NCBI RefSeq assembly: GCF_900626095.1
Contig: NZ_UYZZ01000002.1
Location: forward strand, 1 to 64,000
Length of the DNA stretch: 64,000 nucleotides
Direction: 5' to 3'
DNA from: Clostridium rectalis
GTDB lineage: Bacteria; Bacillota; Clostridia; Clostridiales; Clostridiaceae
A program made the position numbers and the translations under genes. Each line of letters begins with the position of its first letter. The first letter of the stretch is position 1. Below, piece after piece: positions 23,926 through 33,901 of this stretch. A model generated the notes under the pieces. It searched no databases. It was not told where the DNA came from and was given only the letters and a program-made list of their open reading frames with translations.

Positions 23926-25065
23926 ATGAAAGGTAGTGTAAGAAAAAAAGGTAACAGATGGTACTATTCATTCTATACTGGGACCGTTGATGGGAAAAGA
24001 AAACGTATAGAAAGATCAGGAGGTGATACTAAAAAAGAAGCTGAAACCGCTCTAAGAAATGCTCTAAATGAATTTGAAAATTGTGGTTCTGTATTAAATG
24101 AAAGTAATATAAGTGTATCTGATTATTTTGATTATTGGCATAAAGAATATGCCCTTATAAATTGCAAATACAATACTCAAGTAAACTATAAAAGAATTAT
24201 AGAAAAGCACATAAAGCCTAATTTAGGAGTTTATAAACTAAAAACCTTAACTCCAGTCATACTACAAGAGTTTTTAAATAAAAAATATAGAAATGGCTTT
24301 GCTAAAAACACTTTATCCAATTTTTATGGAGTATTATCTGTGGCTTTAAAAATGGCGGTATATCCGTATAAACTCATAAAGGAAAATCCTATGACCTATG
24401 TTACTATGCCTAAATATAATAATATAAATAATGATAAAGATGATTTAAAAATATTATCTTTAGAGAATTTCAAAGAAATTATTAATCGCTTTTCTGAAGG
24501 TAGTAACTTTTACATTCCACTACAAATAGCTTTTAATACTGGTATGAGAGCAGCTGAAGTTTGTGGTTTAACTTGGGATTGTATAGACTTAAAGAATAGC
24601 ACTATAACTATAGAAAAAATAATTATATATAAAAATAAAGAATGGATCTTTGGAACTCCTAAAACCAAAAGTTCTTACAGAACCATTCTAATTGGAAATA
24701 CACTTGTTAATATATTAAAACACCATAAAAAACATCAAATTAAAAATAAATTAAAATATGGTAAACATTACACCCTTTCCAATTTTGTATGTACTAAGGA
24801 AAATGGTGAACTAGTCACTACAAATAGTTTAAAATATTTAAGCCGCGTAGTCAATTATGAGCTACAAATACCTTTTAATTTTCACTCTTTACGTCATACT
24901 CATGCTACTATGCTCTTAGAATCTGGTGCTAATATAAAAGATATTCAAAAAAGATTAGGACACAGTAAATTAGCTACAACTATGGATACCTATTCTCATG
25001 TTACCAAAAGTTTAAGTGAAGATAGTGTAGCTAAATTTGAATCAATTATTTCTTCTATTAAATAG
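23926..25065 (+). CDS. Tyrosine integrase
   Basis: 379 residues. An arm-binding Arm-DNA-bind domain (MKGSVRKKGNRWYYSFYTGT), a SAM-like core-binding domain (about 60-155) and a catalytic domain with Arg in NTGMRAAEVCGL, HSLRHTHATMLLE (His, Arg), the later LGH and Tyr in DTYSHVTK. It catalyses site-specific recombination between attP and the rlmCD 3' end. The gene ends 110 bp from attR, the usual place. A strong AGAAAGGA site precedes the ATG. Confidence 0.95.
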   Translation: MKGSVRKKGNRWYYSFYTGTVDGKRKRIERSGGDTKKEAETALRNALNEFENCGSVLNESNISVSDYFDYWHKEYALINCKYNTQVNYKRIIEKHIKPNLGVYKLKTLTPVILQEFLNKKYRNGFAKNTLSNFYGVLSVALKMAVYPYKLIKENPMTYVTMPKYNNINNDKDDLKILSLENFKEIINRFSEGSNFYIPLQIAFNTGMRAAEVCGLTWDCIDLKNSTITIEKIIIYKNKEWIFGTPKTKSSYRTILIGNTLVNILKHHKKHQIKNKLKYGKHYTLSNFVCTKENGELVTTNSLKYLSRVVNYELQIPFNFHSLRHTHATMLLESGANIKDIQKRLGHSKLATTMDTYSHVTKSLSEDSVAKFESIISSIK

Positions 25066-25067
25066 TC

Positions 25068-25106
25068 TTCCGCTACCCTTAAATTTATAGAGTAAGAATA
25101 GCGGAA
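25068..25106 (+). terminator. Terminator of the integrase gene, TAGCGGAA stem
   Basis: TTCCGCTA (25068-25075) pairs with TAGCGGAA (25099-25106), followed by AAAAA; loop 23 bases. The same 8-base stem sequence occurs near the left end at 9684. The loop is long for a terminator. Confidence 0.5.
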
Positions 25107-25144
25107 AAACACTATTTATTATCCTTCATTAAACCCTCAATAGC

Positions 25145-26521
25145 TCAGTTTTGCTTACTTAGCTTAACTATAGTTTCCACATGTGGTGTGTGCGGAAACA
25201 TGTCTTTTATTTTCATCTTTTCTATTTTGTATCCTGCATTTACTAAGACCTTTAAGTCTGTGACTAGGGTTTTGGGATTACAAGACACATAGATTATGTC
25301 TGGGGCGTTAAACTTTATAACATAATCTAGTGCCACTGGGTGAACCCCTGGTCTTGGTGGGTCCAATATTATAACATCTGGTTTTTCTTTTATGGATGTT
25401 ATTGCTTTTGACACGTCTCCTGCTATAAATTTACAGTTGTCTAAACTATTAAGCTTCGCATTTTCATTTGCTGATACTACTGCTTCTTCTATGAGTTCTA
25501 TACCTATAACTTGTTTGGCATCTGGGGCCACAATCTGCCCTATGGTTCCCGTTCCACAGTAAAGATCGAAAACAGTCTTAGACTTTGGTTCTCCCATAAA
25601 TTCTCTAACTATACTGTATAATTTTTCTGCACCTTTTGAATTGGTTTGAAAAAATGAAAATGGTGTTATTTTAAATTTCAAGCCTAATACTTTTTCTATA
25701 ATATAGTCTCTTCCGTAGAGTATATCTATTTTATCTGCCTTTACAACATCTGAAAGAGAATCATTTGTAGTATGTAGTATTCCAACTAAATCACCGCTAT
25801 AAGCTAATTTTTTAAGTTCTTCTGTTATTTCATTAAAGTCAAATTCTATTTGAGAAGTGGTTACTATATTTATAATAATTTCACCTGTGTTAGTGGCTTT
25901 TCTTATTACTAGATTTCTTAAATAACCTTGGTGGCTCATTATTCTATAGTGAGGAAGATCTTTACCTCTAAAGTATTTTATTACAGTATGTAAAATAATT
26001 CTAAAATCCCTATCTACTATTTTACAACAATCTGCATCAATTATTCCAAAACTTTTGCCCTTTGCATGCATACCTAATGTAAGTTCTCCGCCCTTTTCTA
26101 TATCTCCAAAGGTAAACTCCATTTTATTTCTGTACTCAAATTCTTCAGGACTTCCTTGAATTCCTAAATACTCAAAATCCTTAAGATCTGCTTCTTTAAA
26201 TAATTTTAATACCTGCTCTTCTTTTAAGGCTAATTGCTTTTCATAGGGCACATCTTGGTGAGCACATCCACCACACTGCCCAAATATTTCACATACAGCC
26301 TCCCTTTTATAATCCACATCTTCTAAAATCTTAATTACTTTTCCTTGAGCATAATCTTTTCTCTTTTTTGTAATTCGAGCTAATACTCTTTGGCCTGGTA
26401 ATGCATTTTTTATATATATAATTAGTCCTTCACTATTTGCAATTCCTGTATCTGGGAATTCTGTAGCTTCTATATAAAATTCGTATTCCTTACCCTTTTT
26501 CATGCTGATATCTTCACTCAC
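25145..26521 (-). CDS. rlmCD: 23S rRNA (uracil-5-)-methyltransferase, RumA/RlmCD type
   Basis: 458 residues. N-terminal TRAM domain (about 10-65), Fe-S cluster cysteines in [17 protein letters not shown]-binding [18 protein letters not shown], and the catalytic Cys in [14 protein letters not shown]. It makes m5U in 23S rRNA (the specific position is not readable). The last residues [10 protein letters not shown] are encoded beyond the att core, so they were probably supplied by the integrated element; the displaced end reads ECCVLLKESEK. GTG 26521 is used as start; ATG 26503 is an alternative. RDD gene stops six bases upstream. Confidence 0.88.
   Translation of the reverse strand: MSEDISMKKGKEYEFYIEATEFPDTGIANSEGLIIYIKNALPGQRVLARITKKRKDYAQGKVIKILEDVDYKREAVCEIFGQCGGCAHQDVPYEKQLALKEEQVLKLFKEADLKDFEYLGIQGSPEEFEYRNKMEFTFGDIEKGGELTLGMHAKGKSFGIIDADCCKIVDRDFRIILHTVIKYFRGKDLPHYRIMSHQGYLRNLVIRKATNTGEIIINIVTTSQIEFDFNEITEELKKLAYSGDLVGILHTTNDSLSDVVKADKIDILYGRDYIIEKVLGLKFKITPFSFFQTNSKGAEKLYSIVREFMGEPKSKTVFDLYCGTGTIGQIVAPDAKQVIGIELIEEAVVSANENAKLNSLDNCKFIAGDVSKAITSIKEKPDVIILDPPRPGVHPVALDYVIKFNAPDIIYVSCNPKTLVTDLKVLVNAGYKIEKMKIKDMFPHTPHVETIVKLSKQN
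25176..25192. repeat. attR core (17-bp direct repeat)
   Basis: TCCACATGTGGTGTGTG, identical to 9520-9536. It lies in the last codons of the intact rlmCD-type gene (for HTPHVE). Confidence 0.75.
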
Positions 26522-26527
26522 CTTTTA

Positions 26528-27001
26528 TTAATTTTCTTCTTTATTTATTGTAAATTTACAGTATTTTTCTCCTATTGTTCTTCCATTTTTACTTTGACTT
26601 ATAGCAGGATATAATATGGATACTATTGAAAATACTATTAAGAACCCTGTTCCTCTATATTCCTTTATAAATCTGTATCCTAAAATTCTTAATACCACAG
26701 CATCTAAAACCAAATATAAAACAAAAGATATCCCTACAGACATTAATACATCTATTAAATTAGCCATGAAACTATCATTAAAAGATATCTTTTTTTCTGC
26801 GCCATCTACCTTTGGCACCTCTTTAGTAGTTTCCATTTCTGTGTCAGGCATAAAGTCATCTAGTTTTGCAAATTCTTCTTGTTTTTCTTCCTGAGGAATT
26901 ATTTCCTTTTGACTTTCTTTTTTTACTTCTATATCATCTCTAATTTCCTCAGTAACTTCTTTTTCCTCCACATTATTTACTTTTTCATTTTCTTTACTCA
27001 T
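26528..27001 (-). CDS. RDD-family membrane protein
   Basis: About 157 residues from MSKENEKVNNVEEKEVTEEI. An acidic disordered N-terminal region (about 90 residues) precedes an RDD domain with helices near 95-115, 120-140 and ISQSKNGRTIGEKYCKF at the end, containing the Arg/Asp-like signature. ATG 27001 has GGAGGGATATC upstream; the longer frame has no site. RDD proteins are proposed ion transport or envelope factors. Transcribed into rlmCD. Confidence 0.75.
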   Translation of the reverse strand: MSKENEKVNNVEEKEVTEEIRDDIEVKKESQKEIIPQEEKQEEFAKLDDFMPDTEMETTKEVPKVDGAEKKISFNDSFMANLIDVLMSVGISFVLYLVLDAVVLRILGYRFIKEYRGTGFLIVFSIVSILYPAISQSKNGRTIGEKYCKFTINKEEN

Positions 27002-27281
27002 TGATATCCCTCCATTATCTATGATGAACCATATAAATACTATTATGCAATAGTATTTTAATAATGTAAATACATTGACTAACACAAATTTCAGTAATAA
27101 AATATATATGTGAAAAAATACCTTCATATAGTTATCATGATTAAAGATAATTATTTCAATTTTTTATTATCATTTTATTAACATATTATTTTCATCATAT
27201 ACATAAGTTTATCTTATACTAATTATCATTGGGGACAAACTTTGGTCTCCATTTTTAAAATTTTATAGGGGGTCAAATTTA

Positions 27282-29156
27282 ATGAAAAAGCTAAAAGAAG
27301 TATTTTTATATAACTTAGATATATTAGCTTTCATAATATTAGTAACGACCAAAATACTGATTTTTGGTAAAAACATAGAAACTGGATATTTTTCTTACAA
27401 ATCCTTATTTTATCCAGTTATAGCCTCAGTTTTACTTATTGTATGTATATCAATACTTTTTACTATGGCAACAAGGCGAAAAATTCTATTTACTGCCAAT
27501 TTACTTATAAGTATACTACTAATAGCAGATTTAAATTATTTTAGATATTTTAAAGATGTCATATCTATGCCAGTAATTTTAAATGGATTTCAATTAGGAG
27601 CAGTAAAATCCAGTGTAGGTGATTTATTTAACCTAACAGATTTACTTTACTTTTTAGATCTCATAGTAATTTTATTTATACATAAATATCAAAAAATTAA
27701 ACTTAGAAGTTTAAATATTTCTTCACTAAGACTAAAAACTAAATTGATTGCCTTTATATCTATATTTTTAGTTGCAGGACTTATTAATTTTAAAGAAATA
27801 AATGCTTTATCTAAGGAACAACCAAAGCTTATTACTACTATGTATAATAAAGTTTATATTGCAAAACAGCTTGGAAACGTAAACTATCACTATTTAGATA
27901 TTTTTAATTCTGTATCCAATGCAATTAGTAAAAGAACTCCCGTGTCAGATAAAACAAAAGAAGAAGTTAAATCTTTCCTTCAAACTAACTCACAAAAATC
28001 CACTAAAAATTTAAAAGGAGTAGGAGAGAATAAGAACTTAATAACTATACAAGTAGAAGCTCTTCAAGCTTTTGCTATAAATTCTAAAATTGATGGTAAA
28101 GAAATTACCCCAAACTTAAATAGATGGATTAAAAGAAGTGCTTATTTTAATAATTACTTTTACCAGACATCTTCTGGTGGAACCTCTGATGCAGAATTTT
28201 TATCTAATAACTCACTGTATCCTTCTGCTTCAGGTTCTGTAACTTATTTATACTCAGGTAATGAGTTTAACGCTTTACCTAAAGCCTTAAAAGATAAAGG
28301 ATATACTACTACAGCTTTCCACGGATTTAGAGAAACGTTTTGGAATAGAAATGTAATTTATCCTAAATATGGATTCGATACTTTTTACGGAGAAAAAAGC
28401 TATAATATAGATGAAGAAATCGGGCTAGGATTAAGTGACAAATCCTTTTTAAATCAAAGTATTGAAAAAATGAAAACTTTAAAAGAACCCTACTACTCAT
28501 TTTTAGTTACTTTAACTAGTCATTATCCTTTTGATAATGTTGATAAATATGGAGATTTTAATGTTGGTGAATTTGAAGGAACTTTTCTTGGAAACTATTT
28601 GAAATCAATACATTATACTGATGAACAATTAGGAGTATTTCTAGATAATTTAGAAAAAGAAGGTATGCTTGATAATTCTATTGTAGTATTATATGGTGAT
28701 CATTATGCTATACCAAAAGACCATCAAAATGAACTAGCAAAATTTCTTAACAAAGACAGTTTTACAGATTTAGAATGGATGGAGCTCCAAAAAGTTCCTA
28801 TGATGATACATTTCCCTAAGGATGAATATAAAGGAACCAGAAAAATGTATGGTGGACAAATTGACCTTTATCCAACTCTTTCAAATATATTTAATTTAGA
28901 AACTGATAATGTTATGGGAAAAGATTTGTTTAACAGTAAAGATGGTAAAGTTATATTTAGAAATGGTTCTTTTTCCAATGGAAATATATTTTATCTATCC
29001 CAACAAAACTCTTTCTATGATATAAAAACAGGTAAAAAATTAGATGAAACAGATGCTTTACAAAATGAGAAAGAGTCTGCTGTTAGTGAACTTGAATATT
29101 CAGATATAATTTTAAAACACAATCTTATAAAAAAGTTTAATACTGATAATAAATAA
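27282..29156 (+). CDS. Lipoteichoic acid synthase-like phosphoglycerol transferase
   Basis: 624 residues. Five N-terminal membrane segments (to about residue 170) and an extracellular sulfatase-like domain: NKNLITIQVEALQAF (metal Glu), SSGGTSDAEFLSNNSL (catalytic Thr), GFRETFWNRNVIYPKYGFDT, and VVLYGDHYAIPKDHQN (metal His/Asp). It uses phosphatidylglycerol to build polyglycerolphosphate. GGGGG precedes the ATG. A terminator follows the stop. Confidence 0.9.
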   Translation: MKKLKEVFLYNLDILAFIILVTTKILIFGKNIETGYFSYKSLFYPVIASVLLIVCISILFTMATRRKILFTANLLISILLIADLNYFRYFKDVISMPVILNGFQLGAVKSSVGDLFNLTDLLYFLDLIVILFIHKYQKIKLRSLNISSLRLKTKLIAFISIFLVAGLINFKEINALSKEQPKLITTMYNKVYIAKQLGNVNYHYLDIFNSVSNAISKRTPVSDKTKEEVKSFLQTNSQKSTKNLKGVGENKNLITIQVEALQAFAINSKIDGKEITPNLNRWIKRSAYFNNYFYQTSSGGTSDAEFLSNNSLYPSASGSVTYLYSGNEFNALPKALKDKGYTTTAFHGFRETFWNRNVIYPKYGFDTFYGEKSYNIDEEIGLGLSDKSFLNQSIEKMKTLKEPYYSFLVTLTSHYPFDNVDKYGDFNVGEFEGTFLGNYLKSIHYTDEQLGVFLDNLEKEGMLDNSIVVLYGDHYAIPKDHQNELAKFLNKDSFTDLEWMELQKVPMMIHFPKDEYKGTRKMYGGQIDLYPTLSNIFNLETDNVMGKDLFNSKDGKVIFRNGSFSNGNIFYLSQQNSFYDIKTGKKLDETDALQNEKESAVSELEYSDIILKHNLIKKFNTDNK

Positions 29157-29160
29157 CTAA

Positions 29161-29190
29161 AAAAGCTATCTAAAATATAAGATAGCTTTT
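29161..29190. terminator. Bidirectional terminator between LTA synthase and TauE genes
   Basis: AAAAGCTATCT pairs with AGATAGCTTTT over an 8-base loop, with Ts on both sides. Confidence 0.85.
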
Positions 29191-29202
29191 TTTAGTTTAT
29201 AA

Positions 29203-29979
29203 CTATAATATAAACATTTCATATATCATTTTAACGGCTACTGCAAAAGACATAATTATAAATATAGGTTTTATAAATCTTGCACCCTGCTTTAGTGCAA
29301 CCTTAGAACCTGTATATGCCCCGAACACCATAAAAATACCCATTGGTATTCCCATTAAATACATTATTTTACCGTTTATAGCAAATAGTATTAATGCAGT
29401 TACATTACTAGTAAAGTTTAATGCTTTAGCATTGCCACTGGCCCTTACAAAGTCAAAACCATATATACCTATAAGTCCAAAAATTAGAAAAGAGCCTGTT
29501 CCCGGTCCAAAAAAGCCGTCATAAAATCCCATTGCAAAAGCAAAGATTCCTCCCAATATTAAGTTTTTTCTATTTACTCCTTTAAAATTATCTTCCATTC
29601 CTACTGTCTTAGAAAAAAAACTATAAATACCTACGGCTAATAATAAAAACAATACTATTGGCTTTAATATATTGGGATCAATTAATAACACCGTAGTTAC
29701 CCCTGCACTAGCTCCCAAAAAAGCACATGGAACCAATATTTTCAAAATATTGTTGTCCACTTTACCTGATTGAGCAAATTTTATAGTACTTACTAAAGAT
29801 CCTGATGTTGCAGAAAATTTATTTGTACCTAATGTATAGTGTGGAGGAAATCCTACTAAAAAATAGGCTGGTATACTTATAAGCCCACCACCGCCAGCTA
29901 TTGAATCTACAAAAGCAGATAAAAAACCTGCTGCACATAAAAATATAACTTTATAAACTATTGGGACTGTTGCTAACAC
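29203..29979 (-). CDS. TauE/SafE-family anion exporter
   Basis: 258 residues, eight to nine membrane helices. It starts LATVPIVYKVIFLCAAGFLS and AFVDSIAGGGGLISIPAYF, the GGGG-containing first repeat; TNKFSATSG and FGPGTGSFLIFGL lie in the second. The family exports sulfite or organosulfur anions, or permeates other anions. It lies alone, convergent with the LTA synthase. Confidence 0.9.
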   Translation of the reverse strand: MLATVPIVYKVIFLCAAGFLSAFVDSIAGGGGLISIPAYFLVGFPPHYTLGTNKFSATSGSLVSTIKFAQSGKVDNNILKILVPCAFLGASAGVTTVLLIDPNILKPIVLFLLLAVGIYSFFSKTVGMEDNFKGVNRKNLILGGIFAFAMGFYDGFFGPGTGSFLIFGLIGIYGFDFVRASGNAKALNFTSNVTALILFAINGKIMYLMGIPMGIFMVFGAYTGSKVALKQGARFIKPIFIIMSFAVAVKMIYEMFIL

Positions 29980-30101
29980 TTAAAGCCCTCCTTAAAAGTA
30001 TTTTGTATACGTTTCCTTATATTATAATTATACCACGATAGATTAATTTTTAATATAAGAAAGTTAAGTCTATTTAATATACTTTATAACTCAAATTTAA
30101 A

Positions 30102-30125
30102 TAGGCTTTGTATAAACAAAGCCTA
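30102..30125 (-). terminator. Terminator of the 30132 pepV gene
   Basis: TAGGCTTTGT pairs with ACAAAGCCTA across four bases, seven bases after the stop. Confidence 0.8.
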
Positions 30126-30131
30126 TAAAAC

Positions 30132-31523
30132 CTATTTTGCTAATTCATATATTGCATGTGCATATATTTTTGAATTCATAATTAAATCGTCAATTTCTAT
30201 ATACTCATTGGCCTGATGATCTAGGTCAGGTTTCCCTGGAAATATTGGTCCAAATGCCAAAATATTAGGCATTTCCTTGGCATAAGTTCCCCCACCTATA
30301 GCAAGAGGCTCTCCTCTTTTTCCTGTTTGATCATTATAAACGTTTATTAAAGTTTTAACTAAATCATGATCTTTAGAAAAATATAATGGTTTTTGATGAC
30401 TCATATTATCTATTTCTATTCCTGTATTTTTTAAAGTTTCCTTTAAAGGATTCAAAACATCTTCAAAAGTATATGTTACAGGATATCTTAAATTTAATCC
30501 AAGATTTATTTTTTCTTCGTTCATCTCTATTGTTCCTATATTAAATGAAAGTTTTCCCGATTCTTCATCTGAAAGTGCAACCCCAAAGGATTTTCCATCA
30601 CATTCGAATCCAACATATTGGTTGAAAAATTCAATAAATTTATATATATCCGAGTCTTTTATAGGTAAAGTAGCCAAAAATTTAAACATTTGCATTATAG
30701 CATTTTTACCAAGATGAGGTAAGCTTCCATGCGCAGAAACCCCTATTGATTTAATTACCACCATGTCACTTTTTATGTGGGCTGTTAAATTAAATTCACT
30801 ACTTTGTTTAAATTTTTCTAAAGCCTTTATAACAGTATCCTTTTCCTTTACAACTATTCCAGATTCACAATAGTCAGGGACCATATTTACTCTTTGTCCA
30901 CCATTTATATATTTTATAAAAATTTCATCTGTTCCTAAACTTTCTAACTTTCTAACTAAGTCAAAACTAGTTATTCCCTTCTCAGCATATATAAGAGGAT
31001 ATTCCGCATCTGGAGTAAATCCTGCTACTGGTGGCTTTTCCTTTTTTAAATAGTATTCCATTTCTTTGCTACCAGTTTCTTCATTTGTTCCAAAAATAAT
31101 TCTTACTTTTTTTGATAGAGGTAAATTTAAATCTTTTATGGCTTTTAATCCATAAAGTGCAGCCATAATCGGTCCTTTATCATCTAAAGCTCCTCTTCCG
31201 TATATTTTACCGTGATGTATCTCTGCTTCATAAGGCGGATAAACCCATCCATCACCCTCTGGCACAACATCTAAATGTCCTAATACACCTATATAGTCTT
31301 CTCCTTCACCATACTCTGCGTACCCTACATATCCATCTAGATTTTTAGTTTTAAAACCCAATCTTCTTGAAATTTCAAGAGCACATTCTAAAGCTTTTGA
31401 TACGCCTTCACCAAAAGGCATATTTTCTTTTGCTTCTTCCTCCACACTTTTTATTCTCATAATCTCTTGTGTGGATTTTATTAATTCTTCCTTTAATTCA
31501 TGAATTTTTTTATTTAACTCCAT
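30132..31523 (-). CDS. PepV-type dipeptidase (M20 family)
   Basis: About 463 residues from MELNKKIHELKEELIKSTQE. Zinc-ligand blocks are visible: GVLGHLDVVPEGDGW (His, Asp), YGRGALDDKGPIMA (Asp), FGTNEETGSKEMEYYL (Glu), FTPDAEYPLIYAEKG and near the end IGGGTYAKEMPN (His region) and DHQANEY. It hydrolyses dipeptides in the cytoplasm. ATG 31523 has GGAGG eight bases upstream. It is one of two close paralogues (other at 36587) bracketing a wall-peptide gene set. Confidence 0.9.
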   Translation of the reverse strand: MELNKKIHELKEELIKSTQEIMRIKSVEEEAKENMPFGEGVSKALECALEISRRLGFKTKNLDGYVGYAEYGEGEDYIGVLGHLDVVPEGDGWVYPPYEAEIHHGKIYGRGALDDKGPIMAALYGLKAIKDLNLPLSKKVRIIFGTNEETGSKEMEYYLKKEKPPVAGFTPDAEYPLIYAEKGITSFDLVRKLESLGTDEIFIKYINGGQRVNMVPDYCESGIVVKEKDTVIKALEKFKQSSEFNLTAHIKSDMVVIKSIGVSAHGSLPHLGKNAIMQMFKFLATLPIKDSDIYKFIEFFNQYVGFECDGKSFGVALSDEESGKLSFNIGTIEMNEEKINLGLNLRYPVTYTFEDVLNPLKETLKNTGIEIDNMSHQKPLYFSKDHDLVKTLINVYNDQTGKRGEPLAIGGGTYAKEMPNILAFGPIFPGKPDLDHQANEYIEIDDLIMNSKIYAHAIYELAK

Positions 31524-31763
31524 GGACATTACCTCCATTAAATTTTATAAGGCATGCTAGAAAATAAGCATCTAGTTTACCATTTTGTTATATTTCATAG
31601 TTAAAAACTATAAAATGAAATTTTATCTTAATATTACATTAATATTTTAATTTTCTTTCTCCTGTTTCCCATTCCTCCCTATGCATATACTCTATTATAC
31701 AATATTATACCATAGTATTACTTACATTTAGAATAATACTTTTTATATGGCTTCAAAAGAAAT

Positions 31764-31789
31764 TAGCTGTTGATAAATATCAACAGCTA
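31764..31789 (-). terminator. Terminator of the serine hydrolase gene
   Basis: TAGCTGTTGATA pairs with TATCAACAGCTA across two bases, with a T-rich tail. Confidence 0.8.
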
Positions 31790-31797
31790 TTTTAGTA

Positions 31798-32574
31798 TTA
31801 ACTATTTATAACATTATCGTATATTTGTTTAGAAATCCTTCCTATAAATTCCCTTCCATTTTTATTATCTATATTACTAGTTAAAACACATATTATATAA
31901 TTAATATTCTTTGTATAAACTATACCCACATCATGTTCTAATCTATCTAAATCTCCTGTCTTATGGGCAATACATAAATCCTCTGGTAAATATAAATCAA
32001 GCCTTCCTTTAACCTGTTGTCTCTTTAAAATCTCTAACATAATATAGCTATAATTTTCATTGATTATTTCTTTATTATATAAAAGAGTTAAAAAACTTGC
32101 TAGATCCTTAGCAGTAGTAAAGTTATCCATGCCCTGTTTAACTGCCTCAGAATCCATCATTTTACGTTTAATCCTAGTATGTTTAAGATTTAAACTCTCT
32201 GCCATACTATTTATTTCATCCATTCCTAAAAAATCAATTAAAATATTTGTAGCTGTATTATCACTTATAATAATCATAAATGTGATAATTTCTTTATACG
32301 TAAATATATGCCCTTCATTTAATTCTTTTAATATGCCATCTCCACCACATTTATGACTATTTAGTAGTACTATATTATCCTCTAACTTAACTAATCCATC
32401 TCTTACCTTTTTTAAAAATGTTGCCATAATTACTAATTTAATTGTACTAGCAGAAGGAAAAACTTTGTTCTCATTTATATTTATACAGTAATTATTTTTT
32501 AAGTTCTTAAATACTACAGATATATCCCCACCACTATTATCTATGATATTTTTTATTTTATCTTCCAATTTCAC
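31798..32574 (-). CDS. Class A beta-lactamase-like serine hydrolase, cytoplasmic
   Basis: 258 residues. SxxK in FPSASTIKLVIMATF, SDN in IIISDNTATNILIDFLG and KTG in IAHKTGDLDRLEHDVGIVY are the three catalytic motifs in order. It lacks a signal peptide and starts with KLEDKIKNIIDNSGGD, so it is probably a cytoplasmic peptidase or penicillin-recognising hydrolase rather than a secreted beta-lactamase. It is 12 bases downstream of the transporter gene and followed by its own terminator. Confidence 0.85.
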   Translation of the reverse strand: MKLEDKIKNIIDNSGGDISVVFKNLKNNYCININENKVFPSASTIKLVIMATFLKKVRDGLVKLEDNIVLLNSHKCGGDGILKELNEGHIFTYKEIITFMIIISDNTATNILIDFLGMDEINSMAESLNLKHTRIKRKMMDSEAVKQGMDNFTTAKDLASFLTLLYNKEIINENYSYIMLEILKRQQVKGRLDLYLPEDLCIAHKTGDLDRLEHDVGIVYTKNINYIICVLTSNIDNKNGREFIGRISKQIYDNVINS

Positions 32575-32586
32575 TTTATTTCCCCC

Positions 32587-33882
32587 TTATCCAAAGAAAG
32601 ATCTTACAAAAATCAATATTACATTGGCTATAACTATACTAATTCCAAGTTTAACCATATTTTTTAAATCCTTTGATCTTGCAAGACCCATTTGACCAAG
32701 CATATCTGCCTCTGGATATGCAAATGAAGTTATTTGAGACCCAACAAGAATTATCATAGCCCAAAGTCCAGAAGAAATCCCTAATCCTTGAACAAACTCT
32801 TTAAACATTTTATCCATAACTACTGACTGAGCCACCGCTGCTCCTCCTATGCCAAAGATACCAGTTAATGTAGATACTAATGAAAATACTATTTTATTAC
32901 CGGAATCTAAAAGTGGTTTTAAAATATCAACTAAAGCTTTGAATGCACCGGACTCCTCTATAAAGGTTATAAATGGATTAAATAATACAAACATTATGAA
33001 TAGCCACATCATACGTGAAGCCCCTTCTACTATGGTTTCAAATAATTCATTTAACTTTATTCCTGCTGCTAATCCAGTAGCTATTGCTGAAGTAAACATA
33101 ACAACTATAGCATAAGATGCACCACTTTTTATTGCTATTCCATAAGCTATAAGCAGTGCGAGTGCAATTAAAAATACCCCTGTAGCCCTTTTAGTATTTT
33201 TACTTACTTTAACATCCATGTCTACCTTCTCTATATTTTCATATGCATATATGCCTTTAGTGTCCTTTTGTATTTTTAAAGTCATAAAGTATGTTACTAT
33301 TAAACACACAACAGTAACAGGCAATCCAGCTGATATTAAATATTCTGTGTAACTAAGGTTAGTAAGTCCCATTATGGTAACAACCTGCGGGGAAAATGGC
33401 CCTATAAAAAGACCAGTTATACCTGCTCCCATAAGCACTGCTGCTAATGCCGAAGGAGTTATACCTATAACTGCTACTAATGGAATTACAATTGGTGCTA
33501 TAATTGCATTAGCCCCGGCAAGAGTTCCAAGGAGTGCAACCAAAAACATTGAAGTTATCATTGAGGAGATTATAGCCTTCTTCTCCGTGTTAATACCAAC
33601 CTTTCTCATAACCCCTCTTACTATATTTTCTGCTACCCCAGTCTTTTTTAAAACTGCTCCTAAAGCAGCACCAAGCATAATTATAAATCCTACTAGAGAT
33701 AAAAAAGATCCTAGTGATTCTGCAATAACAGATCCCATACTAAGAAGCGGCTTATTTGTTAAAATAGCTGTAATAATAACACAAAGTAATACATTTAAGA
33801 TAGGGTTTATGTCTTTAAAAGCTAAAACAATGTAGATTATTAAAGGAATAAGTGCAACAAGAGGTGACATACCAAATAACAT
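32587..33882 (-). CDS. Ion-transporter-superfamily permease (NhaC/DcuC-like)
   Basis: 431 residues, about 11 or 12 membrane segments. MLFGMSPLVALIPLIIYIVL starts it, GTLAGANAIIAPIVIPLVAV and FIGPFSPQVVTIMGLTNLSY are the two re-entrant-loop-like segments. The fold is that of ion-transporter proteins, including NhaC-type antiporters and dicarboxylate carriers. Its place between wall-peptide genes suggests a peptide or amino acid substrate, but that is inference. Confidence 0.75.
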   Translation of the reverse strand: MLFGMSPLVALIPLIIYIVLAFKDINPILNVLLCVIITAILTNKPLLSMGSVIAESLGSFLSLVGFIIMLGAALGAVLKKTGVAENIVRGVMRKVGINTEKKAIISSMITSMFLVALLGTLAGANAIIAPIVIPLVAVIGITPSALAAVLMGAGITGLFIGPFSPQVVTIMGLTNLSYTEYLISAGLPVTVVCLIVTYFMTLKIQKDTKGIYAYENIEKVDMDVKVSKNTKRATGVFLIALALLIAYGIAIKSGASYAIVVMFTSAIATGLAAGIKLNELFETIVEGASRMMWLFIMFVLFNPFITFIEESGAFKALVDILKPLLDSGNKIVFSLVSTLTGIFGIGGAAVAQSVVMDKMFKEFVQGLGISSGLWAMIILVGSQITSFAYPEADMLGQMGLARSKDLKNMVKLGISIVIANVILIFVRSFFG

Positions 33883-33901
33883 AAAATTTCCCCCTTATAT
33901 T

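Larger units (their letters stand above)
9520..25192. mobile_element. Integrated element (cryptic phage/satellite-like) inserted in the rlmCD 3' end
   Basis: It is bounded by 17-bp direct repeats at 9520-9536 and 25176-25192, both in rlmCD-type 3' coding sequence. The integrase gene ends 110 bp from the right repeat. Inside are a CI/Cro-like switch, excisionase-like and DnaD-like genes, restriction-modification, a sigma-YvrJ-DUF1659-DUF2922-amidase cassette, a collagen-like gene and structured non-coding RNA. No capsid, tail, terminase or relaxase gene is present, so it is either a remnant, a satellite, or an element that depends on a helper. rumA 3' ends are known attachment sites for streptococcal ICEs. 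Confidence 0.8.

Noticed and set aside
25145-25160. tRNA-like TAGCTCAG at the end of rlmCD
   Set aside because: It is inside coding sequence and has no cloverleaf around it.
31798-32574. Antibiotic-resistance beta-lactamase
   Set aside because: No signal peptide, and the gene lies among wall-peptide genes; resistance cannot be claimed from motifs alone.
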